DNA from: Rubrobacter tropicus
Lineage (GTDB): Bacteria; Actinomycetota; Rubrobacteria; Rubrobacterales; Rubrobacteraceae
DNA length: 64,000 bases
Direction: 5' to 3'
Assembly: GCF_011492945.1 (NCBI RefSeq)
Contig: NZ_CP045119.1
Span: 2,976,001-3,040,000, forward strand
Position 1 is the stretch's first letter; every line of letters begins with the position of its first letter. The position numbers and the translations under genes are program-made. This document shows positions 42,366 to 50,719 of the stretch, one piece after another. Under the pieces are notes generated by a model. That model was not told the DNA's origin. It did no database searches and was given only the letters and a program-made list of their open reading frames with translations.

Positions 42366-42394
42366 TTCAACCTCATCGCGAAACGCTCTAGAAT
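42366..42394 (+). promoter_or_regulatory. Promoter of the globin gene
   Basis: TTCAAC, a 17-base spacer and TAGAAT (42389-42394) lie 43 bases before ATG 42438. Together with the 130-base gap this suggests the globin is transcribed apart from hisC-tyrA. Confidence 0.45.
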
Positions 42395-42437
42395 GCTGAC
42401 CGCAGAGAGTCGACTCAGGCGCACGGGGGGAGAGACG

Positions 42438-42857
42438 ATGCCTTTGACGGACCACCAGAAGGCGCTGGTACGCTCGACGTGGGCGCAGGTGCTCCCGATC
42501 TCCGACGAGGCCGCGCGGCTTTTCTACGGCAGGCTCTTCGAGATAGATCCCTCGACCAGGCCCCTGTTCGCCTCGGCGAACATGCCGGAGCAGGGCAAGA
42601 AGCTGATGCAGACGATAGACGTGGCGGTTGCCAGCCTCGACGACCTGGACCGCATAAGGCCCGCCGTCGAGGACCTGGGGCGCCGTCACGTCGACTACGG
42701 GGTGGCGGAGGAACATTACGCCACGGTGGGAGCGGCGCTGCTGTGGACCCTGGACCGGGGCCTGGGCGACGGCTTTACCCCCGAGGCCGAGGCGGCGTGG
42801 ACCGAGACCTACGGGATCCTCTCCGGCATCATGAAGGAAGCCTCCGCGCGCGCCTGA
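42438..42857 (+). CDS. Single-domain globin (flavohaemoglobin/VHb-like)
   Basis: 139 residues from ATG 42438, with GGGGGGAGAG upstream. The three-over-three globin fold is recognised from LTDHQKALVRSTWAQVLPIS (helix A), AARLFYGRLFEIDPSTRPLF (B-C) and the F-helix LGRRHVDYGVAEEHYATVG, whose His is the proximal haem ligand. The C-terminus is GFTPEAEAAWTETYGILSGI. There is no reductase domain. Likely binds O2 or NO for detoxification or respiration in the cytosol. Confidence 0.92.
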   Translation: MPLTDHQKALVRSTWAQVLPISDEAARLFYGRLFEIDPSTRPLFASANMPEQGKKLMQTIDVAVASLDDLDRIRPAVEDLGRRHVDYGVAEEHYATVGAALLWTLDRGLGDGFTPEAEAAWTETYGILSGIMKEASARA

Positions 42858-42882
42858 AGACCCGGCGCCCCGTACCATCCGC

Positions 42883-43332
42883 TCAAACCCGGCGCGCCAT
42901 CTCCTCGTAGAGGGCGTCGCACTCGCCCCCCAGGACGCCGCCCTCTACCTTGAAACCACCGAAGGAGGCGCGGGCCGAAACCTCCCCGCAGCGCAGGTCC
43001 ACGTGCGGAAGGCCGAGCCCCTTCAAGGTACCTATCGAGGTGCCGTATAGAACGCTCGGGATGCCGGACCAGAGGATCGCGCCCGCGCACATCGGGCAAG
43101 GCTCCGCGGTCGTGTAGAGGACGAGGTCGAACGGGTCTACGCCAGGCCTTCTATCGAACAGGTCCATGATCGCCGCCGTCTCGCCGTGCAGGACGGGGCT
43201 TCTATCCGCGTCGTTGAGGCCTTCGGCCAGGATCTCGCCGCTCCCCGCGTCCGCGATTACGCACCCGAACGGCGCGTCCGGGTTGCCGCGCGCGACCTCT
43301 ATTGCCCGCCTCATGTACCGTTCGTGGTCCAA
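42883..43332 (-). CDS. Nucleoside/cytidine deaminase-fold protein
   Basis: 149 residues. Zinc deaminase motifs: VLHGETAAI (His ligand and catalytic Glu) and TTAEPCPMCAGAI (two Cys ligands). N-terminal MRRAIEVARGNPDAPFGCVI and the C-terminal GGVLGGECDALYEEMARR fit the guanine deaminase/TadA-like branch. A guanine- or nucleoside-level substrate is more likely than tRNA because of the C-terminal form, but this is uncertain. It lies nine bases after the Uma2 gene on the same strand. Confidence 0.9.
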   Translation of the reverse strand: MDHERYMRRAIEVARGNPDAPFGCVIADAGSGEILAEGLNDADRSPVLHGETAAIMDLFDRRPGVDPFDLVLYTTAEPCPMCAGAILWSGIPSVLYGTSIGTLKGLGLPHVDLRCGEVSARASFGGFKVEGGVLGGECDALYEEMARRV

Positions 43333-43341
43333 GCCGTCTCC

Positions 43342-43905
43342 TTATTCCTGCGCGAAGATCTCGGGCAGGGACAGCTTCCAGCCGGGCACCACGTCGGCCC
43401 CGTCCACGACGTCGCCGGCGTCGGCCGTGAGGACGCGTATGTCCTCTCGGGAGCGGTAGACCGTGATGGCGCGCCTCTCCGGGTGCGCCACGAGGACCAT
43501 CCGGCACCCGGCCTCCAGCCAGTCGAGCGCCTTGTCCAGCACTTCGGAGCTCCTGTCGTTCGGGGAGACCACCTCGACGACGAGGTCCGGGGCGCCGGAT
43601 CTGAAACCGCTGATCCGCCCGGCCGCCTCCACACGTTCCTGGCCCACGAATGCCGCATCGGGCGCGCGCACGGTGTCGGGGTCGGAAGAGATCTTGAACC
43701 CGGTCTCTGCCGTATACGTCCGGCCGAGCTTGTTGGCCTTGACGTGGTTCCTGAGCTCTGCGGCTATCTCTAAAGCCAGGTACCCGTGCTCATCTCCGGC
43801 CGGCGTCGTCTCCCTCAACTCCCCCCTCACCAGCTCGCGGCGCGTGCCGTCGTCCGGCATGTTCAGGAGCTCTTCGGCCGTGACGGTCTTCGTCTGCACG
43901 GTCAT
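43342..43905 (-). CDS. Uma2 family (DUF820) putative endonuclease
   Basis: 187 residues. PDDEXK-like fold: MPDDGTRRELVRGELRETTP with the first Glu, RAPDAAFVG with Asp, then PDLVVEVVSPNDRSSEVLDK with the ExV(K-like) strand. The C-terminal RREDIRVL-like strand and PGWKLSLPEIFAQ are family typical. Uma2 proteins are abundant in cyanobacteria and some actinobacteria, and their biological role is unclear. It is probably co-transcribed with the deaminase gene. Confidence 0.9.
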   Translation of the reverse strand: MTVQTKTVTAEELLNMPDDGTRRELVRGELRETTPAGDEHGYLALEIAAELRNHVKANKLGRTYTAETGFKISSDPDTVRAPDAAFVGQERVEAAGRISGFRSGAPDLVVEVVSPNDRSSEVLDKALDWLEAGCRMVLVAHPERRAITVYRSREDIRVLTADAGDVVDGADVVPGWKLSLPEIFAQE

Positions 43906-43985
43906 ACGTCAACCTCGCCTCTCTGGTGGCCCTTCGCCACGTGGTTCTTCGTATGATACGCGCCGCGTTCCGCCCTCGAAACCGG

Positions 43986-44876
43986 CTACCGGCCGAGCAG
44001 GTGCCTGAGCGCGCCTTCGAGCTGCGGGTAACGGAACGCGTAGCCCGTCGCCTTCAGCTTTGCGGGCTCCATGCGCTGGCTCGCGAGCAGCAGGGCGTCG
44101 GCCACCTCGCCGAGCAGGATCCGGACGGCCGGAGCCGGAAGCGGCAGAACCGTGGGCCGTCCGAGGACCTTACCGAGGACCTTCGTGTACCCGGCGTTGG
44201 TCATCGGGTTGGGCGAGCCGACGTTTATGGGGCCCTCGACCGCTTCGTTCGTGAGGGCGTGGACGATGGAGCCTACGACGTCGTCGAGGGCGACCCAGCT
44301 CACCCACTGAGTGCCGCTTCCTATCTTCCCTCCCCCGCCGAGCTTGAAAATGGGTAGCGTCGTCCCGAGAGCCCCGCCTTCCGGGCTGAGCACGACGCCC
44401 AGGCGCGGGTGGACGACCCGGATGCCCGCCCGCCGCGCCGGTTCGGCCGCCGCTTCCCACTCCCGGCACACCCCGGCCAGAAAGCTCGTGCCCGACGGGC
44501 TCTCTTCGGTCAGGACCTCGTCGCCCCGGTCGCCGTAGTACCCGACGGCCGAGGTCGAGACCATTACCCCCGGCGGGGTCGCGAGGGCGGCTAGCTTCTC
44601 GGCGAGCAGGCGCGTCCCCTTTATCCTGCTATCGACGATGCGTTGCTTTTTCTGGGGGGTCCAGCGTCCCTCGGCTATGCTCTCGCCGGCGAGGTGGACG
44701 ACGGCTTCGGTCCCTTCGAGGTCGCCGTCGATGGTGCCGGCCTCGGGGTCCCACCGGACGTCGTAAGCGGTCTTGGGGGAGCGGGTCAGGCGGGTAACAT
44801 TGTGGCCTCCGGCCTCCAGTTCGGGGATGAGTGCCGACCCTATGAGGCCCGTCGCGCCGCTGATCAGGACGTTCAT
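43986..44876 (-). CDS. TIGR01777-family NAD(P)-dependent epimerase
   Basis: 296 residues from ATG 44876, which has GGAGGAGAGAG directly upstream. SDR fold: MNVLISGATGLIGSALIPEL (cofactor loop), VVHLAGESIAEGRWTPQKKQ (family signature), RLLAEKLAAL, STSAVGYYGDRG (Tyr of the active site) and the C-terminal LGRPTVLPLPAPAVRILLGE. Related to YfcH/SulA-like cell-division or sugar epimerases; real substrate unknown. DedA lies 81 bases upstream on the same strand. Confidence 0.9.
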   Translation of the reverse strand: MNVLISGATGLIGSALIPELEAGGHNVTRLTRSPKTAYDVRWDPEAGTIDGDLEGTEAVVHLAGESIAEGRWTPQKKQRIVDSRIKGTRLLAEKLAALATPPGVMVSTSAVGYYGDRGDEVLTEESPSGTSFLAGVCREWEAAAEPARRAGIRVVHPRLGVVLSPEGGALGTTLPIFKLGGGGKIGSGTQWVSWVALDDVVGSIVHALTNEAVEGPINVGSPNPMTNAGYTKVLGKVLGRPTVLPLPAPAVRILLGEVADALLLASQRMEPAKLKATGYAFRYPQLEGALRHLLGR

Positions 44877-44957
44877 CTCTCTCCTCCGCCTAGCCGCCAT
44901 CCCGTCCTATGTTAGCGTGCCCCCACGTCCCGCGGCGTGTCCGCTCTTCCACGCGCC

Positions 44958-45572
44958 TTACTGACCCTTCTTTCCGCGCCTGAAGTGGCGCAGGACGAGG
45001 AAGAGGGCGATGCCCGCGGCCCCGACGACGAGTACGACGTTGGAGTAAGAGCCGATCCAACCCTGAACCACCTGCCAGTTGGCCCCGAGGGCCACCCCGG
45101 CGCCTATGAGAAACCCGTTCCAAACCGCCGACCCGACGGTCGTAAGCACCACGAACCGCACCAGCGGCATCTTCGCCGTGCCGGCCGGTATGGAGACGAT
45201 GCTCCGCGCGACGGGTACGACGCGGGCCCCGAGCACGACCCAATCGCCGTAGTGCCCGAACCAACCTTCCGCCTTCTGCAGTCTTTGCTCGTCGACCCGC
45301 AACCACTTCCCGTAGCGCAGCACGAGCCTGCGCCCGCCCCAACGCCCCAGCCCGTAGAGCACGACGGCCCCCGCAACGCTCCCGAAGGTGGCGGCGGCCA
45401 AAGCACCCCACAGGTTCAGGTCCCCCCTGCCAACCAGGAACCCCGCCAGCGGCAAAACCACCTCCGAAGGTATCGGCGGGAACAGGTTCTCGGCTATAAG
45501 GAGCAGGGCGAGCCCCACGTAACCGAGCGCCCCGATCACATCCAGAACCAACTGACCTACGTCGCCAAGCAC
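44958..45572 (-). CDS. DedA family membrane protein
   Basis: 204 residues from GTG 45572, with GGAGGG upstream. SNARE-associated/DedA fold: ENLFPPIPSEVVLPLAGFLV, the FGSVAGAVVLYGLGRWGG motif, GARVVPVARSIVSIPAGTAK (conserved Arg and Pro) and final helices ending in a basic tail RHFRRGKKGQ. DedA proteins are thought to flip polyprenyl phosphate or phospholipids and support membrane potential-dependent processes. Probably in a unit with the epimerase gene. Confidence 0.92.
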   Translation of the reverse strand: MLGDVGQLVLDVIGALGYVGLALLLIAENLFPPIPSEVVLPLAGFLVGRGDLNLWGALAAATFGSVAGAVVLYGLGRWGGRRLVLRYGKWLRVDEQRLQKAEGWFGHYGDWVVLGARVVPVARSIVSIPAGTAKMPLVRFVVLTTVGSAVWNGFLIGAGVALGANWQVVQGWIGSYSNVVLVVGAAGIALFLVLRHFRRGKKGQ

Positions 45573-45719
45573 GAACCCTCCACACGAAACACAACGGCCC
45601 CGCCGCACGGGCCGCCCCAGACACTAACACCGTATACCCGCAAACGAACGAAAGGTTTCATCGCGCATGAGAAAACCAACCCGCAAACCAACGCGCCTCA
45701 ATATGAATCGCCCCTCCCC

Positions 45720-45759
45720 TTGACATCCCTTTGTCATCCACTTACCATCCATGTGGATG
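45720..45759 (+). promoter_or_regulatory. Promoter with CATCC operator repeats before the CopG-type regulator
   Basis: TTGACA (45720-45725), a 17-base spacer and TACCAT (45743-45748) form a promoter. CATCC occurs at 45724, 45735 and 45746, exactly 11 bases apart, so on one helix face. An inverted GGATG follows at 45755 (CATCC-ATGT-GGATG). The layout is typical of a ribbon-helix-helix operator and suggests autoregulation by the adjacent gene product. Confidence 0.6.
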
Positions 45760-45796
45760 TTATACAGAGTATCGGAGAGTCTGAGGGCGTATTGGG

Positions 45797-46189
45797 ATGA
45801 GCGAGACGGAGAAGATCACGATCAACCTCGGCCTGGTGGACCTTGGTCAGGTGGACCTGCTGGTGCAGGAGGGTTTCTACTCGAACCGGACGGACTTTAT
45901 CCGCACGGCGATACGCAACCAGCTCTCCACGCACGCCGAGGTGGTGCGGCAGACGGTCGCCCGCAAGACGCTGGTGCTCGGGCTGGAGAACTACACCAGG
46001 CGGGACCTCGAAGCGGTCCGCGACGCCGGGGAGACGCTCGAGATCAAGGTCCTCGGGCTGGCGAGCATCGCAGACGACGTCAGCCCGGAGCTGGCGCTAG
46101 AGACCATCGACTCGCTGGTCGTGCTGGGGGCGCTCAGGGCGAGCCCGGCCGTAAAGTCGGCGCTGGCAGGCAGGATCCAATCCCCATAA
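45797..46189 (+). CDS. Ribbon-helix-helix (CopG-family) transcriptional regulator
   Basis: 130 residues from ATG 45797. N-terminal RHH: the DNA-contacting strand KITINLGLVDLGQVDLLV, then FYSNRTDFIRTAIRNQLS as the two helices, with the turn at SNRTDF. The C-terminal ~80 residues (LVLGLENYTRRDLEAVRDAG ... LETIDSLVVLGALRASPAV) form an added domain of unknown ligand. The upstream CATCC repeats are a probable operator. Nineteen bases separate it from a PHB-depolymerase-like gene, and such pairs occur in other bacteria, so it likely controls polyester turnover. Confidence 0.88.
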   Translation: MSETEKITINLGLVDLGQVDLLVQEGFYSNRTDFIRTAIRNQLSTHAEVVRQTVARKTLVLGLENYTRRDLEAVRDAGETLEIKVLGLASIADDVSPELALETIDSLVVLGALRASPAVKSALAGRIQSP

Positions 46190-46208
46190 CCGGAAGGAGC
46201 AATTCTTT

Positions 46209-47384
46209 ATGAACGAGAGCATACAGGCCCGCATGGCCGAGGCCACGCGCCTGACGCAGGAGGGACGCCTGGACGAGGCGACCTCGATCATCCAGGGCGC
46301 CCTCGGAAACGGCCTCCCGACGATGCCGACCAACCTCGGGACCGTGCCCAATTTCGGGATGGGCGGGACGAACGGACCCATAGACGTGACCTCCCAGCTC
46401 CTGAAAAGCGCCCCGCAGGGACCGGCGCCCCACCGGGGGACCGGCCCGAACCTGCGCTCCCGCGGCGTCAGGCATCCCTCCCACGGGACCACGGTCAAGG
46501 ACGCCGGAAGCACGGCCGGCGGGCAGTTCGACGCGCGGTCGTACAGCGGCGCGGCCGGGGGGCGGTCCTACAAGCTCTACGTGCCGACAGGCTACTCCGG
46601 GGAGGCGGTGCCGCTGGTGGTGATGCTCCACGGGTGCACCCAGGACCCCGACGACTTCGCGGCCGGCACCCGCATGAACGCCCTGGCCGAGGAGCACACC
46701 TTCCTCGTGGCGTATCCCGCGCAGACCAACAGCGCCAACATGCAGAAGTGCTGGAACTGGTTCCAGGCCGCAGACCAGCAGCGCGGTCGCGGGGAGCCAG
46801 CCATCATCGCCGGGATCACGCAGCAGGTAATGGACGACTACGCGGTCGACGAAGGCCGGGTCTACGTCGCCGGGATGTCGGCCGGCGGGGCGATGGCCGC
46901 CATCATGGGCGCCACCTACCCCGACCTCTACGCCGCCGTCGGCGTCCACTCCGGGCTCGCCCCCGGCTCCGCCCACGACATGCCGTCGGCATTCTCCGCG
47001 ATGCGCCAGGGCAACCCCGGCGCCCCGATGCCGCAGGCCCCCTCGAACGGACAGACGAAGGTCGTGCCGACCATAGTCTTCCACGGCGACAGGGACGGCA
47101 CCGTCCACCCGCGCAACGGCGACCGCCTGCTCGCCCACCTCACGGCCGGCGACGGCTCCTCCCTCAAGGTCTCGACCCGCCAGGGCAAAAAACCGGAAGG
47201 CCACGCCTTCACCCGCATCTCCTACAAGGACGCCGAAGACCGCCCCGTGGTCGAGCGCTGGTCCGTCCACGGCCTCGCCCACGCGTGGTCCGGCGGGGGC
47301 CACCCCGGCTCCTACACGGACCCCAAAGGCCCCGACGCCTCGGCCGAGATGGTCCGCTTCTTCAAGCAACACGCGCGCAAGTAG
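46209..47384 (+). CDS. PHB-depolymerase-family esterase
   Basis: 391 residues, GGAAGGAG before the ATG. Alpha/beta hydrolase: VPLVVMLHGCTQDPDDFAAG (oxyanion hole), VYVAGMSAGGAMAAIMGATY (nucleophile Ser in GMSAGG), VVPTIVFHGDRDGTVHPRNG (acid Asp) and SVHGLAHAWSGG (His). An N-terminal extension of about 110 residues (MTxxxx-type Ala/Gly-rich with ARMAEATRLTQEGRLDEATS) resembles those of intracellular or secreted PHB depolymerase/feruloyl esterase relatives. No signal peptide is seen. Likely hydrolyses a polyester such as polyhydroxybutyrate; regulated by the adjacent CopG-type protein. Confidence 0.9.
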   Translation: MNESIQARMAEATRLTQEGRLDEATSIIQGALGNGLPTMPTNLGTVPNFGMGGTNGPIDVTSQLLKSAPQGPAPHRGTGPNLRSRGVRHPSHGTTVKDAGSTAGGQFDARSYSGAAGGRSYKLYVPTGYSGEAVPLVVMLHGCTQDPDDFAAGTRMNALAEEHTFLVAYPAQTNSANMQKCWNWFQAADQQRGRGEPAIIAGITQQVMDDYAVDEGRVYVAGMSAGGAMAAIMGATYPDLYAAVGVHSGLAPGSAHDMPSAFSAMRQGNPGAPMPQAPSNGQTKVVPTIVFHGDRDGTVHPRNGDRLLAHLTAGDGSSLKVSTRQGKKPEGHAFTRISYKDAEDRPVVERWSVHGLAHAWSGGGHPGSYTDPKGPDASAEMVRFFKQHARK

Positions 47385-47387
47385 GGA

Positions 47388-47562
47388 AGCTGTCAGCTTT
47401 CAGCCGTCAGCTATCAGCAAAGACCTTGTCGCGGGGACTTCCGTCTTTTCGGAAGTCCCCGCGACGGTTGCTCCCACACCAGGCGCCGAAGATGTCACCC
47501 GCTCCCGTCACACCAACAAAAAGCTGAAAGCCGAAGGCTGACGGCTGAAAGCTCTAGGCCGA
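47388..47562. repeat. TCAGC repeats flanking a perfect 16-base hairpin
   Basis: GCTGTCAGCTTTCAGC and CGTCAGCTATCAGC lie on the left, and AAAAAGCTGAAAGCCG and GGCTGACGGCTGAAAGC on the right, so the repeats are inverted around the core. The core hairpin is GTCGCGGGGACTTCCG (47428-47443), loop TCTTTT, complement to 47465. It lies between convergent genes and is well suited to bidirectional termination. Confidence 0.75.
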
Positions 47563-47567
47563 CCGCT

Positions 47568-48029
47568 CTAACGCGGCCGGCGGATCTCGCAGCCGGTAAA
47601 GCTGTCCTGGCCGGCGTCGAAGACCACGAGGTCGCGGGGACCGTTGCCGCAGGAGATCACGTCGCGCATCCCGTCGACGGCTTCGATGCGGTCGCTGCCC
47701 GTCCCGCCCGAGAGCCTGTCGTTACCGGTGTTGCCGATCACGACGTCTTCGCCGTCCGAGCCGTTAACCGTGTCGTTGCCCCTGCCGCCCGAGAGCCTGT
47801 CGTCGCCGCCGTCGCCGTTGATCGAGTCGGCGCCGGCGTTGCCGCGCACGAGGTCCCCGCCCTTGAGGCTGTAGATCGAGTCGCGCACCGGGCTGCCGAA
47901 CATGGTATCCGGCCCGTCGCTGCCGACGCACCTGCCGCCGTTGCAGGCGAGCGTCGCCGCCAGCGCCGTACCCCCCGCCACGAGCAAAGCCGCCGTCACG
48001 ACAGTCAACACGAGAATCGTGCGCCTCAT
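47568..48029 (-). CDS. Secreted RTX-like (haemolysin-type calcium-binding repeat) protein
   Basis: 153 residues. Sec signal peptide (MRRTILVLTVVTAALLVAGG ... ALA). It is followed by nonapeptide-like repeats: GSDGPDTMFGS, GNAGADSINGDGGDDRLSGG, RGNDTVNGSDGEDVVIGNTG and NDRLSGGTGSDRIEAVDG, the GGxGxDxUx pattern of calcium-binding beta rolls. Four Cys (LACNGGRC, ISCGN, GCEIRR) probably form disulfides. There is no catalytic domain, so it is likely a small calcium-binding surface or matrix protein. Confidence 0.85.
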   Translation of the reverse strand: MRRTILVLTVVTAALLVAGGTALAATLACNGGRCVGSDGPDTMFGSPVRDSIYSLKGGDLVRGNAGADSINGDGGDDRLSGGRGNDTVNGSDGEDVVIGNTGNDRLSGGTGSDRIEAVDGMRDVISCGNGPRDLVVFDAGQDSFTGCEIRRPR

Positions 48030-48089
48030 TCCCTCTCCCTCTCCCCGCCGATACGTCCCGGTTACGTCATCCGTAGCATACCGGCAACG

Positions 48090-49100
48090 TCAGGCCCGTG
48101 CATCGGGGCCGCCGCGCTCCAGGCTCCGGCGGGAGGCACCGCCGTTCGGCGCGGTGAGCCGGGGCTTCTCTTCCTCCTTCTTGTCGTCCTCGGAGGCCAT
48201 GCCGGCGGCGCCGGCGAGGGCGCCGACGGTTCCGGCGAGGTCCTGTATCTCGGATGGGACCACGAAGAGCTTGCTGGCGGGGCCTTTGGCCATCTCGGGG
48301 AGGGCCTTGAGGTAGAGGTAGCGGAGAGATTCGGGGGAGAGGGAGCTGCTCTCCAGGCGCTCAAAGAGGGCTCCCGTCATCTCGATCTGGGCGGCCTGGA
48401 CGTTGCGGTAGGCCGCGGCCTCCCCCTCGGCGCGCAGCACCGCGGCCCGCTGGTCGCCCTCGGCGCGCAGGATCGCGGACTCCTTCTCGCCCTCGGACTT
48501 CAGGATCGCCGCCCGCTTGTCGCCCTCCGCGGTCAGGATGGCCGCGCGGCGGGTGCGTTCGGCCTGCATCTGCTTCTCCATCGCCTGCTGGATGTCTCTT
48601 GGGGGCGTGATCTCCTTCAGCTCGACCCTCGTCACCCGGATGCCCCACTTCTCCGTGACCTCGTCGAGGATCGTGCGGAGCTTGCCGTTGATCTCGTCCC
48701 GCGACGTGAGGGTTTTGTCCAGGATGAGGTTGCCTATGACGTTGCGGAGCGTCGTCTGCGTGATCTGCTCCAGCGCCAGGTGGAAGTTTGCGACCTCGTA
48801 CTCGGAGGCCCGGGCGTCGACGACCTGGTAGTAGACGACCGTCGAGATCTGCATCCCCACGTTGTCGTTGGTTATGACCGCCTGGGGCTGGAACGCGATC
48901 ACCTGCTCCCGAAGGTCGGTCTTGGGCAGCATCCTGTCGACCACGGGCACCACGAAGGTCAGCCCGCTCTCGGCGGTGCGGTGGTACCTGCCCAGCCGCT
49001 GCACTATCGCAACGCGGCTCTGGGGGATGATCCTGATGCTCCTCGCCGCCACCAGAAAGACGACGAACGCAAGTATTCCCAGCACTATTAGTCCCGTCAC
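48090..49100 (-). CDS. SPFH/Band 7 family protein (QmcA-like)
   Basis: 336 residues. N-terminal membrane helix (LIVLGILAFVVFLVAARSI), the Band 7 domain (RVAIVQRLGRYHRTAESGLT ... EKWGIRVTRVELKEITPPRD), then an Ala/Glu/Arg-rich coiled coil (AEGDKRAAILKSEGEKESAI) and a charged tail. Forms membrane microdomain scaffolds. It overlaps the NfeD-like gene upstream by four bases (ATGA), the usual partner arrangement, so the two are co-translated. Confidence 0.93.
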   Translation of the reverse strand: MTGLIVLGILAFVVFLVAARSIRIIPQSRVAIVQRLGRYHRTAESGLTFVVPVVDRMLPKTDLREQVIAFQPQAVITNDNVGMQISTVVYYQVVDARASEYEVANFHLALEQITQTTLRNVIGNLILDKTLTSRDEINGKLRTILDEVTEKWGIRVTRVELKEITPPRDIQQAMEKQMQAERTRRAAILTAEGDKRAAILKSEGEKESAILRAEGDQRAAVLRAEGEAAAYRNVQAAQIEMTGALFERLESSSLSPESLRYLYLKALPEMAKGPASKLFVVPSEIQDLAGTVGALAGAAGMASEDDKKEEEKPRLTAPNGGASRRSLERGGPDARA

Positions 49101-49564
49101 GGCCCTTCTCCTTCGGTCTCGACCGGCTCGACCAGCGCGGTTAGCCCGTCGGTGCCGAGCACCCGAACCTTCGCGCCCTTCCCTATCCCGCCCCCCGAAT
49201 ACATGGCCCGCGCCGTCCAGAACTCGCCGCTCCCGACCCGCACGGTCCCCTTTCCTCCCGCCTCTATCGGCTCCGTGACGACCGCGCTCGCGCCCGTGAT
49301 GCCCCGGTGCCCGGCGTACTGCTCCCCACCCCTCAAGGAGAGCCGGTTCAACAGCGCGGGCCGCAGCACCACCATACTAAGGACGGAGGCGACGACGAAC
49401 CCCACGGCCTGGGCAACGGGCCCGAGCCCGGCGAAGGCCATGACGAGCGCCGCGACCGCCCCGATCGAGAAGAAAAGCAAGAAGAAAGATACGGAGAGAA
49501 GCTCCCCGACAAAGGCAAGCCCGGCCAGCACGGCCCAAAAGATAACGTCCAGATCCAGACTCAT
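49097..49564 (-). CDS. NfeD-like membrane protein
   Basis: 155 residues from ATG 49564, with GGAAGGAG just upstream. Three to four membrane helices (DVIFWAVLAGLAFVGELLS, LFFSIGAVAALVMAFAGLGP, AVGFVVASVLSMVVLRPALL), then the C-terminal OB-fold NfeD domain (GASAVVTEPIEAGGKGTVRV ... AKVRVLGTDGLTALVEPVE). Partner of the downstream SPFH protein, with which it overlaps. No ClpP-like protease domain, so this is the short NfeD1b form. Confidence 0.9.
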   Translation of the reverse strand: MSLDLDVIFWAVLAGLAFVGELLSVSFFLLFFSIGAVAALVMAFAGLGPVAQAVGFVVASVLSMVVLRPALLNRLSLRGGEQYAGHRGITGASAVVTEPIEAGGKGTVRVGSGEFWTARAMYSGGGIGKGAKVRVLGTDGLTALVEPVETEGEGP

Positions 49565-49620
49565 ATCTCCTTCCTGACGCAATTCTACACCACCCCGTCC
49601 GCCGACCGCGCCTTCATCCC

Positions 49621-49626
49621 TACAAT
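49621..49626 (+). promoter_or_regulatory. -10 box, leaderless-type promoter
   Basis: TACAAT ends six bases before ATG 49633. The upstream in-frame ATG 49627 would lie before the expected transcript start, so 49633 is the more likely initiation codon. Confidence 0.55.
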
Positions 49627-49632
49627 ATGGCC

Positions 49633-50613
49633 ATGCCAGACGGTGACTTTAGCCGGGACGTACGACGCTACCTTCGAAGCCTGCCGAGCTTCTCGTACCA
49701 CGGCGTCGAGTTCCTGGCCCGGGGCGAGTACAGCCTCAACTACCTGGTGCGGGGCCCGAACCTGGTGGCCCGGCTCGTAACGGGCACCCAAATGGGACTT
49801 CCGCTGGAGGAGCAGGCCCCCTACGAGCACCACGCCCTGACCCTCCTATCCCCCTCGGGCGTTACCCCGAAGCCCTACCACGTCGACCCGAACCCGAAGA
49901 ACCTCCCCTACCCCCTGATCCTGGAAGAGTTCCTCCCCGGCCGCCCCCTGGACTACGCCACCGACATCCCCGCCGCCGCCCGCTGCGTCGCGGCCGTCCA
50001 CGCCCTCGGCGTCCCGCAAGGACACCGCCTCCAGATCCACCCCGACCCCGCGCCCGCCATCCTGGAAGAGTGCCGCCGCCTCGCGGAACCCTACTTGGAC
50101 TGGAGCGGCGCCCCAGAAGGGAGCAAGGTCGCCCTGTTGGGAGGCTTCAGACGCATACAAGGTCTTCTGGAAAGAAAGGGCCTCTTCACGGGAGACGACC
50201 TCGCCGTCGTCAACTACGATTTGAATACCCACAACTTCGTCGTCGAGGACGGTGGGGCGAAGCTGCTGGACTGGGAGAAGGCGCGCGTTGCGCCCCGCAC
50301 CCAGGACCTCGCCCACTTCCTCCTCCCCACGACGAGCCTCTGGCGCGACGACACAGCGACGCTTCTCACCAAAGAGCAGGAACGGGAGTTCGTGGAGGCT
50401 TACCTGGAACAAAATCCCGTCGCGGACGTCGGGCGTTTCCACGAGCAGCTCGTGACGATGAAGACCATCGTCTCTCTGCGGGCGGTCTCGTGGTGCGCGT
50501 GGGCGTTGCAGGAGACGGCGCGGGCCGGGAGGCCCATCGCCAACGAGGAGACCCTCGACCGGAGCCGGGCCTACCTGGAGCCGGCGTTCATGGAGGACCT
50601 CTTCGGCCCTTGA
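49633..50613 (+). CDS. Aminoglycoside phosphotransferase/choline kinase-fold protein
   Basis: 326 residues from ATG 49633. Kinase-like fold: FLARGEYSLNYLVRGPNLVA (nucleotide loop), PLILEEFLPGRPLDYATD (hinge), VVNYDLNTHNFVV (Brenner's motif) and AKLLDWEKARVAPRTQDLAH (DxD-like metal site Asp). In Brenner's motif the usual His-Gly before the Asp is Asn-Tyr, while Asp and the downstream Asn remain. Substrate could be a small alcohol or sugar; antibiotic resistance should not be assumed. Confidence 0.85.
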   Translation: MPDGDFSRDVRRYLRSLPSFSYHGVEFLARGEYSLNYLVRGPNLVARLVTGTQMGLPLEEQAPYEHHALTLLSPSGVTPKPYHVDPNPKNLPYPLILEEFLPGRPLDYATDIPAAARCVAAVHALGVPQGHRLQIHPDPAPAILEECRRLAEPYLDWSGAPEGSKVALLGGFRRIQGLLERKGLFTGDDLAVVNYDLNTHNFVVEDGGAKLLDWEKARVAPRTQDLAHFLLPTTSLWRDDTATLLTKEQEREFVEAYLEQNPVADVGRFHEQLVTMKTIVSLRAVSWCAWALQETARAGRPIANEETLDRSRAYLEPAFMEDLFGP

Positions 50614-50719
50614 CGCGGGCCGTCACGCCGGGGTTCGGGCGGCCCGCAAGTAAGACGGAACAATCCCTGGCCGGCGCCGTGCTACGATCCCCGCGATCCG
50701 TCCTTGAAGAGAGGAAGCG

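Noticed and set aside
49633-50613. Aminoglycoside resistance gene
   Set aside because: The fold is APH-like but Brenner's motif has Asn-Tyr instead of His-Gly, and the context is housekeeping, so a resistance role is not supported.
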